From positions 1 through 22,805 of the forward strand of contig JAEZAA010000251.1 in the NCBI GenBank assembly GCA_023430625.1: a stretch of 22,805 nucleotides of DNA. Direction: 5' to 3'. The stretch is from Pseudomonadota bacterium (GTDB lineage: Bacteria > Pseudomonadota > Gammaproteobacteria > Pseudomonadales > Oleiphilaceae). A program made the position numbers and the translations under genes. The notes beneath the pieces are model-generated. The model ran no database searches and was not told where the DNA came from. It saw only the letters and a list, made by a program, of their open reading frames with translations. Positions 15,323-22,040 of the stretch are shown in pieces (positions within the stretch are counted from its first letter, which is position 1; each line of letters starts with the position of its first letter).

Positions 15323-15524
15323 CTGGTTGATCGCCTTGCGTCGGGAGCCCGGGATCTTAGGCAATATCGATGACAAACAAAATACTGCCAGGGCTGATTG
15401 GACTCGGCATCGCGCAAAGAATGGATTAAATTGACAGAGGTCATTCGTCCCCTGGAGTTCCATGGGATATGATGACGGACACGTTGTGGCAACCACAGCG
15501 ATCTATACGGGAGATTGATCAGGA

Positions 15525-16208
15525 ATGAGCAGACAGACTGAAACGGATGCCGCTAGAAACGTCCAACCCCTCTACGCCGTCGCAGAAGAGATCGCCAACA
15601 GCCTGACCCACGGCCTGGGTTGCGCCCTGAGCGTGGTCGGCATGGTGTTACTGCTGGCGTTTGCCTCCACCCAAGCGGACCCCTGGAAGATCGTCAGCTT
15701 CACAATCTACGGCACCTCACTGATTCTGCTGTTTCTCGCCTCGACCCTCTACCATGGCTTTCGCCATCCCGAACTCAAGCGAATTTTCAAGATCATCGAT
15801 CACTGTGCGATCTTCCTGTTGATCGCGGGGACTTACACGCCGTTTCTATTGGTCAATATGCGCGGGCCTACGGGATGGACCCTGTTTGCGATCATCTGGG
15901 GACTCGCCTTTGCCGGCATCGTCTTTAAGATCTTCTTTGCCGGCCGCTTCCAGATTCTCTCGGTCAGCATCTATCTGTTGATGGGCTGGCTGATCGTGTT
16001 CGCCTCTTCCGAGCTGGTGGCCAAAGTCGCCGAAGGCGGGGTCACGCTGTTAGCGGCAGGCGGCATCACCTATAGCATTGGCGTCATTTTCTACATGCTC
16101 AAGCGTGTGCCCTACACGCATGCGATCTGGCACCTGTTCGTGCTGGGTGGCAGCCTGTGCCATTTCCTGGCGGTGTTTTACTACGTGTTGCCCTCCACCG
16201 CCGTCTGA
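15525..16208 (+). CDS. Hemolysin III / PAQR-family membrane protein
   Basis: 227 residues with about seven hydrophobic segments. The family's metal-binding-type motifs are present: EIANSLTHGLG near the N-terminus, FLASTLYHGFRHPELKRIFK around 70-90 and HAIWHLFVLGGSLCHFLAVFYY near the C-terminus. These belong to the HlyIII/YqfA/PAQR (CREST) superfamily of putative metal-dependent membrane hydrolases. Despite the name, haemolysis is not established for most members; related proteins affect membrane composition. That makes its place just upstream of fabA-fabB interesting, though it has its own gap of over 200 bases and a possible terminator. Confidence 0.88.
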   Translation: MSRQTETDAARNVQPLYAVAEEIANSLTHGLGCALSVVGMVLLLAFASTQADPWKIVSFTIYGTSLILLFLASTLYHGFRHPELKRIFKIIDHCAIFLLIAGTYTPFLLVNMRGPTGWTLFAIIWGLAFAGIVFKIFFAGRFQILSVSIYLLMGWLIVFASSELVAKVAEGGVTLLAAGGITYSIGVIFYMLKRVPYTHAIWHLFVLGGSLCHFLAVFYYVLPSTAV

Positions 16209-16241
16209 TTCTGTATGCGTCTTCATTGATCAATCTGCGGA

Positions 16242-16263
16242 GGCAGGTGGTTCCTCACCCGCC
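16242..16263 (+). terminator. Weak terminator-like hairpin after the hemolysin III gene
   Basis: GGCAGGTG and CACCCGCC pair over 7 of 8 positions around a 6-base loop, 34 bases past the stop codon. It is followed by TTCC, not by a long T run. A 10-base palindrome ATTGATCAAT lies just upstream at 16225-16234 and may be an operator. Confidence 0.3.
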
Positions 16264-16374
16264 TTCCGCCTTTGCCTCAACCACCCGACAACAACATCCT
16301 CTATACCCATTGAATCCGCATATTGATCCTGAGGGTTAAATGAATGAGCCGCAGGGTCAAGAGCAGCTAACCCA

Positions 16375-16420
16375 CTCCCGTTATGCTTGTCGCGAGACAT
16401 ATCTGTCTCATAAACGGGAG
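16375..16420 (+). promoter_or_regulatory. Nested hairpin in the fabA leader masking the Shine-Dalgarno
   Basis: CTCCCGTTAT (16375-16384) pairs with AT-A-AACGGGAG (16410-16420), leaving one bulged A. Inside it a second stem GAGACA (16394-16399)/TGTCTC (16404-16409) closes a TATC loop. The 3' arm ends in GGGAG (16416-16420), which is the fabA ribosome site 7 bases ahead of the ATG. In RNA this fold would occlude translation initiation; as DNA it could instead be an operator. No U run follows, so it is not a terminator. Confidence 0.6.
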
Positions 16421-16427
16421 AATCCTC

Positions 16428-16946
16428 ATGCTACAACAACCGAGTTACACCCGGACGGAGCTGGATGCCATGTTCAAGGTGGCTGAGCCGCCCGCCATGC
16501 AGCTGCCGCAAGGCCCGATGCAGATGATTGATCGGGTGACCCGTGTTACTCAGGACGGAGGACGATATGGCAAGGGCTACTGGGAAGGTGAGTTGGACAT
16601 TAATCCGGATCTCTGGTTTTTCCGGTGCCACTTCCCCGGCGATCCTGTCATGCCCGGATGCCTGGGATTAGACGCGCTCTGGCAAGGACTTGGCTTCTTC
16701 CTGGCCTGGAGCGGATACGAAGGCAAGGGCCGCGCCCTGGGCGTGGGCTCCGTGCGTTTCGGCGGCGAAGTTCTGCCGGATGCACGCTGTGTGCAATACA
16801 AGGTCCACATCAAGCGCGTGATGATGCGCGATATTGTCCTTGGCATCGCCGACGGCGAAGTCTGGGTCGACGGTGTGCGTATCTATGAAGTGGAGAACCT
16901 GCGCACGGCCCTCCTGCCGCTGCCCGGTCGCGGGAGGTGTTCATGA
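16428..16946 (+). CDS. fabA: 3-hydroxydecanoyl-ACP dehydratase/isomerase FabA
   Basis: 172 residues from the ATG at 16428 (GGGAG 7 bases upstream), matching the E. coli FabA length; the frame extends upstream without a ribosome site. The hot-dog fold active site is seen as WFFRCHFPGDPVMPGCLGLD ALW, with catalytic His68 and Asp82. It dehydrates 3-hydroxydecanoyl-ACP and isomerises the trans-2 to the cis-3 product, the branch point to unsaturated fatty acids. Its TGA overlaps the fabB ATG (ATGA), so the pair is translationally coupled. The leader hairpin covering its ribosome site may set expression of both genes. Confidence 0.95.
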   Translation: MLQQPSYTRTELDAMFKVAEPPAMQLPQGPMQMIDRVTRVTQDGGRYGKGYWEGELDINPDLWFFRCHFPGDPVMPGCLGLDALWQGLGFFLAWSGYEGKGRALGVGSVRFGGEVLPDARCVQYKVHIKRVMMRDIVLGIADGEVWVDGVRIYEVENLRTALLPLPGRGRCS

Positions 16947-18157
16947 AGCGGGTGGTCATAACCGGAATGGGCATCGTTTCCAGCCTTGGCAATGATGTGG
17001 GTGCCGTGCTGGAGTCACTGCGCGAAGGTCGTAGTGGTCTCGCCTTCGATGAATCCTTCGCAGAGGAAGGTTTACGCTCCCATGTCAGCGGACGGATCAG
17101 GGTGGAACCGGCGAACCTGATCGACCGCAAGCTCTACCGTTTCATGAACCGCGCGACGGGCTATGGCTATCTAGCCATGCAGCAATGTATTGCCGATGCC
17201 GGACTTGAAGCGGCGGAAATCCAGGCCGAGTCGACCGGGATCATCATGGGCACCGGTGGCCCGGCCACCGATGACACACTGGAATCCGTTGAGCGGTTCC
17301 GCGCCGGCGGTGTGCGCCGCACAGGTCCTTACCGGGTCACCCGCGGCATGAACAGCTCCCTGCCCTCGATCCTGGCGACTGCCTTTGGTATTCGTGGGAT
17401 CAATTACTCCATCACTTCAGCCTGTGCCACCAGTTCCCACTGTATTGGCGCGGCGATGGAGCAGATCCAGTTCGGCAAGCAAAGCCTGGTCTTTGCCGGC
17501 GGCGCCGACCATTCCCATTGGTCCCAGGCCCTGCAGTTCGATGCCATGGGCGCACTCTCGACCCGTTACAACGCGACGCCGCAACAGGCATCCCGTCCCT
17601 ATGACGTCAACCGCGATGGCTTTGTCATCTCCGGCGGCGCCGGCGTGCTTGTGCTGGAAGAGCTGGAACATGCCCTGGCGCGGGGCGCACGGATATACGG
17701 AGAGATTATCGGCTATGGTGCCACCTCGGATGGCCAGGACATGGTACAGCCATCCGGCGAAGGTGCCGAACGTGCCATGCGCCACGCCATACGCCAGGCT
17801 CAGGGGCGGCCAATCGATTACGTCAATGCCCACGGCACGGGCACGCCAGTTGGCGACCTGATTGAGCTGCGCGCAATCCGTCGCCTGTTCGGCAGTGAAA
17901 TGCCGCTGATCAGCTCCACCAAATCCCTCAGCGGCCATGGCCTTGGTGCGGCTGGTGTCCATGAGGCCATTTATTCCCTGTTGATGATGCAGCATGGGTT
18001 TCTGGCCGCGAACGCCAACCTTGAGCAGTGTGAACCGGAAGGGGAATCCCTGCCGTTGGTTCGCGCACATCAGAAGGCCGAGTTGCAAACGGTGATGAGC
18101 AACAGTTTCGGTTTTGGCGGAACCAACGCCAGTCTGGTGTTTGGTCGCTATCAGTAG
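16943..18157 (+). CDS. fabB: 3-oxoacyl-ACP synthase I FabB
   Basis: 404 residues from the ATG at 16943; the GTG two codons upstream lies on the GGGAGG ribosome site and is not the start. The ketosynthase triad is complete: C161 in SACATSSHC, H297 in NAHGTGTPVGD, H332 in SGHGLGAAG, plus the FGFGGTN glycine loop near the C-terminus. It elongates the cis-3-decenoyl-ACP made by FabA, so fabA-fabB together form the unsaturated fatty acid operon known from pseudomonads and relatives. It is followed after 96 bases by an acyl carrier protein gene in the same direction. Confidence 0.95.
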   Translation: MKRVVITGMGIVSSLGNDVGAVLESLREGRSGLAFDESFAEEGLRSHVSGRIRVEPANLIDRKLYRFMNRATGYGYLAMQQCIADAGLEAAEIQAESTGIIMGTGGPATDDTLESVERFRAGGVRRTGPYRVTRGMNSSLPSILATAFGIRGINYSITSACATSSHCIGAAMEQIQFGKQSLVFAGGADHSHWSQALQFDAMGALSTRYNATPQQASRPYDVNRDGFVISGGAGVLVLEELEHALARGARIYGEIIGYGATSDGQDMVQPSGEGAERAMRHAIRQAQGRPIDYVNAHGTGTPVGDLIELRAIRRLFGSEMPLISSTKSLSGHGLGAAGVHEAIYSLLMMQHGFLAANANLEQCEPEGESLPLVRAHQKAELQTVMSNSFGFGGTNASLVFGRYQ

Positions 18158-18191
18158 CACCAGTAGGCGAGCGGCCTCTGTTTTCACTATC

Positions 18192-18223
18192 CCGGTACCT
18201 GATTTTCAACAGAGCGGTACCGG
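18192..18223 (+). repeat. Inverted repeat between fabB and the ACP gene
   Basis: CCGGTACC (18192-18199) and GGTACCGG (18216-18223) are perfect 8-base complements with a 16-base loop. Each arm itself contains the palindrome GGTACC, and the two are centred 22 bases apart, two helical turns. It could be an RNA hairpin that tunes ACP expression relative to fabB, or a pair of protein sites. Confidence 0.5.
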
Positions 18224-18253
18224 CTTTCATGATGTGTTCCTATGGAGTTGTAC

Positions 18254-18493
18254 ATGTTCGATTTAGAGCAAAAAATAATTGATGTGGTTTGCGAACAACT
18301 TGGTGTGGCGCGCAATCAAGTCACCCTGGATTCCGACTTTCTGAAAGATCTGGGTGCAGATTCGCTGGACACCGTGGAGTTGGTGATGGCATTTGAAGAG
18401 TCCTTCAAGGTCGAGATCCGCGACGATGTTGCCGAGCAGCTGACCACCGTACGCGACGTTATGCGCTACCTGGAACACCAGCGCGCAGCCTGA
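18254..18493 (+). CDS. Acyl carrier protein (additional copy beside fabAB)
   Basis: 79 residues from the ATG at 18254, preferred over the ATG at 18242 because GGAG lies 6 bases ahead of the second one. The phosphopantetheine site is S37 in LGADSLDTVELVMAFEE, and the length and acidity are those of bacterial AcpP. It carries acyl intermediates on a 4'-phosphopantetheine arm. The housekeeping acpP normally sits between fabG and fabF, which are not here, so this is probably a second, dedicated ACP for the FabA/FabB branch. That assignment is inference; a housekeeping role cannot be excluded from this window. Confidence 0.9.
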   Translation: MFDLEQKIIDVVCEQLGVARNQVTLDSDFLKDLGADSLDTVELVMAFEESFKVEIRDDVAEQLTTVRDVMRYLEHQRAA

Positions 18494-18521
18494 CCTCGCT
18501 TTATCCCCACCGGCCAGGCCC

Positions 18522-18538
18522 ACCACACCGAGTGTGGT
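18522..18538 (+). terminator. Short hairpin after the ACP gene
   Basis: ACCACAC-CGA-GTGTGGT is a perfect 7-bp stem with a 3-base loop, 28 bases past the ACP stop. No T run follows, so it is only a weak terminator candidate. The remaining bases up to the next gene (to 18693) hold no supported gene. Confidence 0.3.
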
Positions 18539-18693
18539 AACCAGTCGGTGGGTGATTTCCCCCAGCAACCGCAACCGTTCAGGTCCGATAGTATCGGTTA
18601 ACGGCGCCACCCTCTGTTGAATCGCGCTGCCGTCGCGAGCCACCTGCTTACATTTAGGCTAATATCCTCAGCAAAAGTCGCGAGGAAGCCATC

Positions 18694-19257
18694 TTGAAAC
18701 GTACCGGCGCCAGCTTAGTGGTCTATGCCCTGGAACAATTGGGGGTTCGATATACCTTTGGTATCCCCGGTGTGCACAACACCGAGATCTACGACGAGCT
18801 CAACAAATCCGAGCAGATCACCCCAGTCCTGGTCACCCATGAGGGTGGCGCATCCTTCATGGCAGACGCAGTCAGTCGGGTGTCCGATTCCACCGGCACC
18901 CTGGTCTTAGTCCCAGCCGCCGGCCTGACCCACGCAGCCAGCGGCATTGGCGAAGCCTTCGTCGATGGCATCCCCATGTTGATCATCAGCGGCGGCGTGC
19001 GCACCGATCTGCCCTACCGCTACCAGTTGCACCAGATCGACATGCACCCGTTGCTGGCGGGATTGACGAAGAAAACCTATCTGATCGAACGCCAGGAAGA
19101 CATCGTTCCGACCTTGTTCGAGGCGTATCGGATCGCCCATGGTGACGAGCCAGGGCCGGTCTATATCGAAATTCCGGTCAATCTCCAGTTGTTTCCAGGC
19201 GAGATCAGCAGTCTGCCAACCTTCCAGGCTACGCCTGCACCGGTGACCATCGTGTAA
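18694..19257 (+). pseudogene. 5' fragment of a thiamine-diphosphate (acetolactate-synthase-like) enzyme gene, cut by prophage
   Basis: 187 codons from a TTG at 18694 (GAGGAAG 8 bases upstream). This is the N-terminal pyrimidine-binding domain of the family: YALEQLGVRYTFGIPGVHNT, catalytic Glu50 in VTHEGGASFMADAVSRVS, LVPAAGLTHAASGIGEAFVD, PVYIEIPVNLQLFPGEI. Intact enzymes have about 530-600 residues with a central domain and a TPP-binding domain carrying GDG...NN; neither is present, and other frames downstream do not continue it. The reading frame enters the Mu-like terminus at 19253: codon 187 (GTG) is half host, half phage, and the TAA stop is phage-derived. Host sequence therefore ends at about 19252. 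The rest of the gene should lie beyond the far prophage end. Substrate of the intact enzyme is unknown. Confidence 0.85.
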
Positions 19258-19296
19258 CCGCGCGCGAAAATTGACGCCTTTCGAGCGCGATAAATA
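19253..19296. repeat. Phage right-end terminus with transposase-site-like sequence
   Basis: Reading inward, the first 18 bases TGTAACCGCGCGCGAAAA match the Mu right end as I remember it (TGAAGCGGCGCACGAAAA) at 14 of 18 positions. CGATAAAT follows at 19288-19295, one base from its place in Mu, with TTTC at 19279-19282 in between. A stem CGCGCGAAA/TTTC-GA-GCGCG also spans 19261-19289. If this is the exact end, the flanking host bases CATCG (19248-19252) would be the 5-base target duplication. Confidence 0.7.
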
Positions 19297-19372
19297 GCCT
19301 CAGAATAAATTTCACATACTGCAAAAGAATATCAGAAACTGCGCGCTCCCTCCCAGCGTTCCACCCTCTCGA

Positions 19373-19400
19373 TTGATCACCTCCTGATCTGAGATACAAT
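19373..19400 (+). promoter_or_regulatory. Promoter of the inward-facing prophage cargo gene
   Basis: TTGATC (19373-19378), 16 bases, TACAAT (19395-19400) fit a sigma-70 promoter 38 bases ahead of the DUF4124-type start codon. It is an independent promoter, as expected for a gene expressed in the lysogen. The spacer carries GATCACCTCCT, identical to the core of the 16S rRNA 3' end; this is probably chance. Confidence 0.45.
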
Positions 19401-19438
19401 TCCATTATCAGCCATTGAGGTGTTAAAGGAGATTCAGG

Positions 19439-19903
19439 ATGTCGAAGCTACTCATAGCAATCGTGGGATGCCTCCCGCTCATCGCCAGTGCGGAAGTCTT
19501 CAAGTGCACCGAGAGCGGCCGAACGGTTTATACCGATAAACCATGTGCCGGTGCTGGCACCAAAATTGAGATCCGCGACACTCGCAGTGGCGACGACACC
19601 GGCATGGTCAACGCCAGCATGACCAATATCACAGACGCCATGGTTAAGGACCGTCGATCGTCAGAGATTCGCCGTGAAGTAGCAGCCCGCGAAGAGAACA
19701 TTCGGACCCTTAGAGTTGCGATGCAGAAAGAGATTAGAGAGATCCAGCAGGCCAAGGGTTACGCCAACAACAATTTGGCAGGAGCCACGTGGCAGCAAAG
19801 TCTATCGACTCAACAAGAGGCTGTAACGAAGCGCTATGAGATAGAGATTGCAGCCGAGCAACGCGCCATTGATCGGCTGATTGAGGAGCGCGGCCGACTC
19901 TAG
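19439..19903 (+). CDS. Secreted DUF4124-type protein, probable prophage moron
   Basis: 154 residues with GGAG 8 bases before the ATG. A signal peptide is evident (MSKLLIAIVGCLPLIASA, cut before EVFKC). A DUF4124-like segment follows, about 19-45: EVFKCTESGRTVYTDKPCAG, with the two Cys typical of that periplasmic domain. The remainder (about 70-154) is charged and heptad-like (EIRREVAAREENIRTLRVAM, AEQRAIDRLIEERGRL), probably a coiled coil. Function of DUF4124 proteins is unknown. It points opposite to the tail genes, has its own promoter and lies between them and the phage terminus, so it is likely lysogen-expressed cargo. Its TAG stop interlocks with the stop of the convergent tail gene over a shared CTAG. 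Confidence 0.8.
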   Translation: MSKLLIAIVGCLPLIASAEVFKCTESGRTVYTDKPCAGAGTKIEIRDTRSGDDTGMVNASMTNITDAMVKDRRSSEIRREVAAREENIRTLRVAMQKEIREIQQAKGYANNNLAGATWQQSLSTQQEAVTKRYEIEIAAEQRAIDRLIEERGRL

Positions 19904-20133
19904 ACGTACTGTATTGCTGTGGGGAGGTCTGGGGCCTCCCCGATGATCTGAACGCCCTCGACCCAGGCCTTTCGGCCTACCGCAACCAACCCTCCTTTCA
20001 ATCTTACCTTCTGCCCATCGCGCCTTGTCGCATAGCTCGTACCATCGGCATTCACGGCCGTAATGGTGACAGTGTATCGACCTGCGCGCGGTAGTAACCG
20101 CTGAAAGCGAGTCCACGGGTTTACTGTTGCCAT
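19900..20133 (-). CDS. Small phage tail-module protein
   Basis: 77 residues: MATVNPWTRFQRLLPRAGRY, then a short beta-rich domain (TVTITAVNADGTSYATRRDG, LVAVGRKAWVEGVQIIGEAP). The pattern of a small oligonucleotide/barrel-like domain ending in VG-x-VxVxxGxIxGEAP is common in small proteins encoded directly after the tail hub gene in siphophages. The role is unknown, possibly baseplate assembly. It starts 5 bases after the hub-like gene, making it the last gene of the late operon, and its stop codon shares CTAG with the convergent cargo gene. Confidence 0.65.
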   Translation of the reverse strand: MATVNPWTRFQRLLPRAGRYTVTITAVNADGTSYATRRDGQKVRLKGGLVAVGRKAWVEGVQIIGEAPDLPTAIQYV

Positions 20134-20138
20134 GGCCT

Positions 20139-22040
20139 TTACTCCTGATAGTGATGGCGTTCGATGCTGACGGTCTGAAGGACACGCCCAGTACCTGGTT
20201 TGCTAACACCGATCCTATTGCTCAGCACGTTGCCACGCCAGGTATTAGTCGGCTCTCTGGTGTCTCGATACTCGATGAGCATAGCCGGCTCTATTAGGCC
20301 GGGCGCGCCGCTGGTTGGTAAAACTGTTTCGATAGTAACGATCTCCTGATCACCGCTTGCCGCAATAGCGCTCAGGCCACGCAAGCGACACTGTGAAGCG
20401 TCCAGGTTGAGGTCATCAAACAAATCAGGCGCCGGCTGGTCGCCAGCGGTGCCCTGGCGGATAACATCGACAGAGATACCTGCAGTGACACCGCTCACGA
20501 ACACAGCGTTATACGCCGGCTGTGGCTCCCATTGGCTGGCGTAGGCCTTTGTCATAGCGTCAGCAATAATTGCGTCGACATCTCCGATAGACAAGGCCGG
20601 ATAGCCCCAGGGGCCGGCTTGCTTATAGCGGTGCCGGATGTGCAAAACGTCTGACTCGCGATCGGGAACCACAATTGCCCCGACAGCGGCGGCCAGCTCA
20701 GAAATAACTTCAATGGCCGTCTTCTCTTCATACCCCCAAGCATCAGCTGGAATCACAAAATCCGGCAGTCCACTCTGGAGTGTCACAGTGTAACCGGTGT
20801 ACTCCAGTTGCTGGGTCATGAGTTGGCTCATGTTGATCGGGGCATCAACTCGCCCGGTACGTCTTGGTGCATATGGGGCTGCAAGCAACTGCGAACGGCT
20901 CACGCCGTTCACCTGGTACTGCTCAGTGCCGAACCTGCTGTCTCGGCTATATCGCTCAACGACGAAACGCCACTGAAAACCGTTGATGGTCGCGATCACC
21001 TCAGTTGGGCCACTGGCCGTCGGTCTGATGAGGTCCATGCTGGCGCGGTTCAGGATCTGCACGGACATTGACCAGGCAAATGAATCGGCATCCAAGCTGA
21101 TGTTTAAATCCTTGAAGTCGAGCGGCGTCCCGCTCGGAAGTGCAATAAGACTGCTTGAGTTCATAACGATGTACGTCCCTTTGATCTCGGGTTCGGGGGG
21201 TGGCTCGATATCGGGGCCGTTAGGCTCCTGCGGTACTGGGAAATTAATCTCAGTGTTGAGGCGTGGCTTGCGATCCCAGGGGTGAACAGTTCTGCCATCG
21301 AGTGCGTCCTTTAAGCTCCAGCCGTAGCGGTCGTGGCGGGCGTCTACGCTACGGGTGGGAGGCTCAGGTATCACCTGCAGTGCCTCTGGCACTAATTCAA
21401 AGTCCACTAGCTGAGCGCCCGGCGGGGTGTAGGGCGCGCGCTCCAGGTTCAGGGTACCGTCCTGTACCGGGTCTATCTCTATCGGCTCTGGCTGCCAGTT
21501 CAGCACGGCGTCGGTGTGCTGGTGGCTCTCGGTCACGTTATGGTCGGCCGGGTCGTTGAAGTCCTGGCGTGTCAGGGAATCCTTGGCTGGCTGTACGTCC
21601 CAGGGATGACCGGCGGCGCGGTCGTGGCGCTCGGGTTGGTTCCAGTGTTCTGGCGCCGGGCGTGGGTCGCGGGTGGTGGGCCGGTCCCAGTGGTACCCAA
21701 CCGGTGCGCGATCCAGGCTCGGCACGCGGTCGAACAGTTGTGCCCAGCCTGCCAGGGTCAGCGGGCGCGCTTGGTCGGTTCGCTGGCTGGCTGCGGCCGG
21801 ATCTATCGGCTCCGGGGTGCCGTGGTGGTGGCCTCGGGCCTGGGCGGCTTGGTTCCCGGCGGCCTGGCTGGCAAAGCGGGTACCCACGCGCAAGGCCGGC
21901 AGGGGTAGCCGGTCTGGCGGCTGCGGCTCGGCCCCGGTTACGAACTCCAGCAGCAGCGCGGCCGGGTCCGCCGGCGCCAGGTAGGGCGCGCCGGTGAACT
22001 CCAGTAGTGCCTGGTGGTCCGCTGGCGGCTGGTAGGCCAT
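20139..22040 (-). CDS. Phage tail hub-like structural protein with Trp/Pro-rich N-terminal half
   Basis: 633 residues. The C-terminal part (about 290-633) fits the tail-hub proteins of transposable siphophages: YIVMNSSSLIALPSGTPLDF, LNISLDADSFAWSMSVQILN, EVIATINGFQWRFVVERYSR, AAPYAPRRTGRVD, VISELAAAVGAIVVPDRESD, YNAVFVSGVTAGISVDVIRQ, GTAGDQPAPDLFDDL. The N-terminal half starts with two short 'ALLEF' units (LLEFTGAPYLAPADPAALLLEF) and then a low-complexity stretch with recurring Trp-x-x-Pro units (HWDRPTTRDP, HWNQPERHDR, HPWDVQPAKD, NWQPEPIEID, HPWDRKPRLN) and a Pro-rich linker (PEPPTRS, EPNGPDIEPPPEPEIKG). The start ATG overlaps the LamG gene's stop (TAATG). It should form or decorate the tail tip; receptor contact by the repeats is a guess. 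Confidence 0.75.
   Translation of the reverse strand: MAYQPPADHQALLEFTGAPYLAPADPAALLLEFVTGAEPQPPDRLPLPALRVGTRFASQAAGNQAAQARGHHHGTPEPIDPAAASQRTDQARPLTLAGWAQLFDRVPSLDRAPVGYHWDRPTTRDPRPAPEHWNQPERHDRAAGHPWDVQPAKDSLTRQDFNDPADHNVTESHQHTDAVLNWQPEPIEIDPVQDGTLNLERAPYTPPGAQLVDFELVPEALQVIPEPPTRSVDARHDRYGWSLKDALDGRTVHPWDRKPRLNTEINFPVPQEPNGPDIEPPPEPEIKGTYIVMNSSSLIALPSGTPLDFKDLNISLDADSFAWSMSVQILNRASMDLIRPTASGPTEVIATINGFQWRFVVERYSRDSRFGTEQYQVNGVSRSQLLAAPYAPRRTGRVDAPINMSQLMTQQLEYTGYTVTLQSGLPDFVIPADAWGYEEKTAIEVISELAAAVGAIVVPDRESDVLHIRHRYKQAGPWGYPALSIGDVDAIIADAMTKAYASQWEPQPAYNAVFVSGVTAGISVDVIRQGTAGDQPAPDLFDDLNLDASQCRLRGLSAIAASGDQEIVTIETVLPTSGAPGLIEPAMLIEYRDTREPTNTWRGNVLSNRIGVSKPGTGRVLQTVSIERHHYQE

Noticed and set aside
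15323..15496. N-terminal extension of ChrA
   Set aside because: The extra 58 residues are not hydrophobic or CHR-like; the ATG at 15322 begins just before the first CHR helix.
16225..16234. ATTGATCAAT palindrome as a defined FadR/FabR operator
   Set aside because: It is short, lies far from the fabA start and does not match the operators I can recall well enough to claim.
18494..18643. Minus-strand open stretch with a protein-like segment (LLGEITHRLVTTLGVVGLAGG) between the ACP and TPP-enzyme genes
   Set aside because: It runs antisense into the ACP gene, has no ribosome site that I can see and no recognisable family; likely chance.
19365..19392. Sequence GATCACCTCCT resembling the 3' end of 16S rRNA; possible rRNA remnant or strong minus-strand ribosome site
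   Set aside because: Only 11 bases match, flanks do not resemble 16S rRNA, and the minus strand has no good start codon or long ORF after it.
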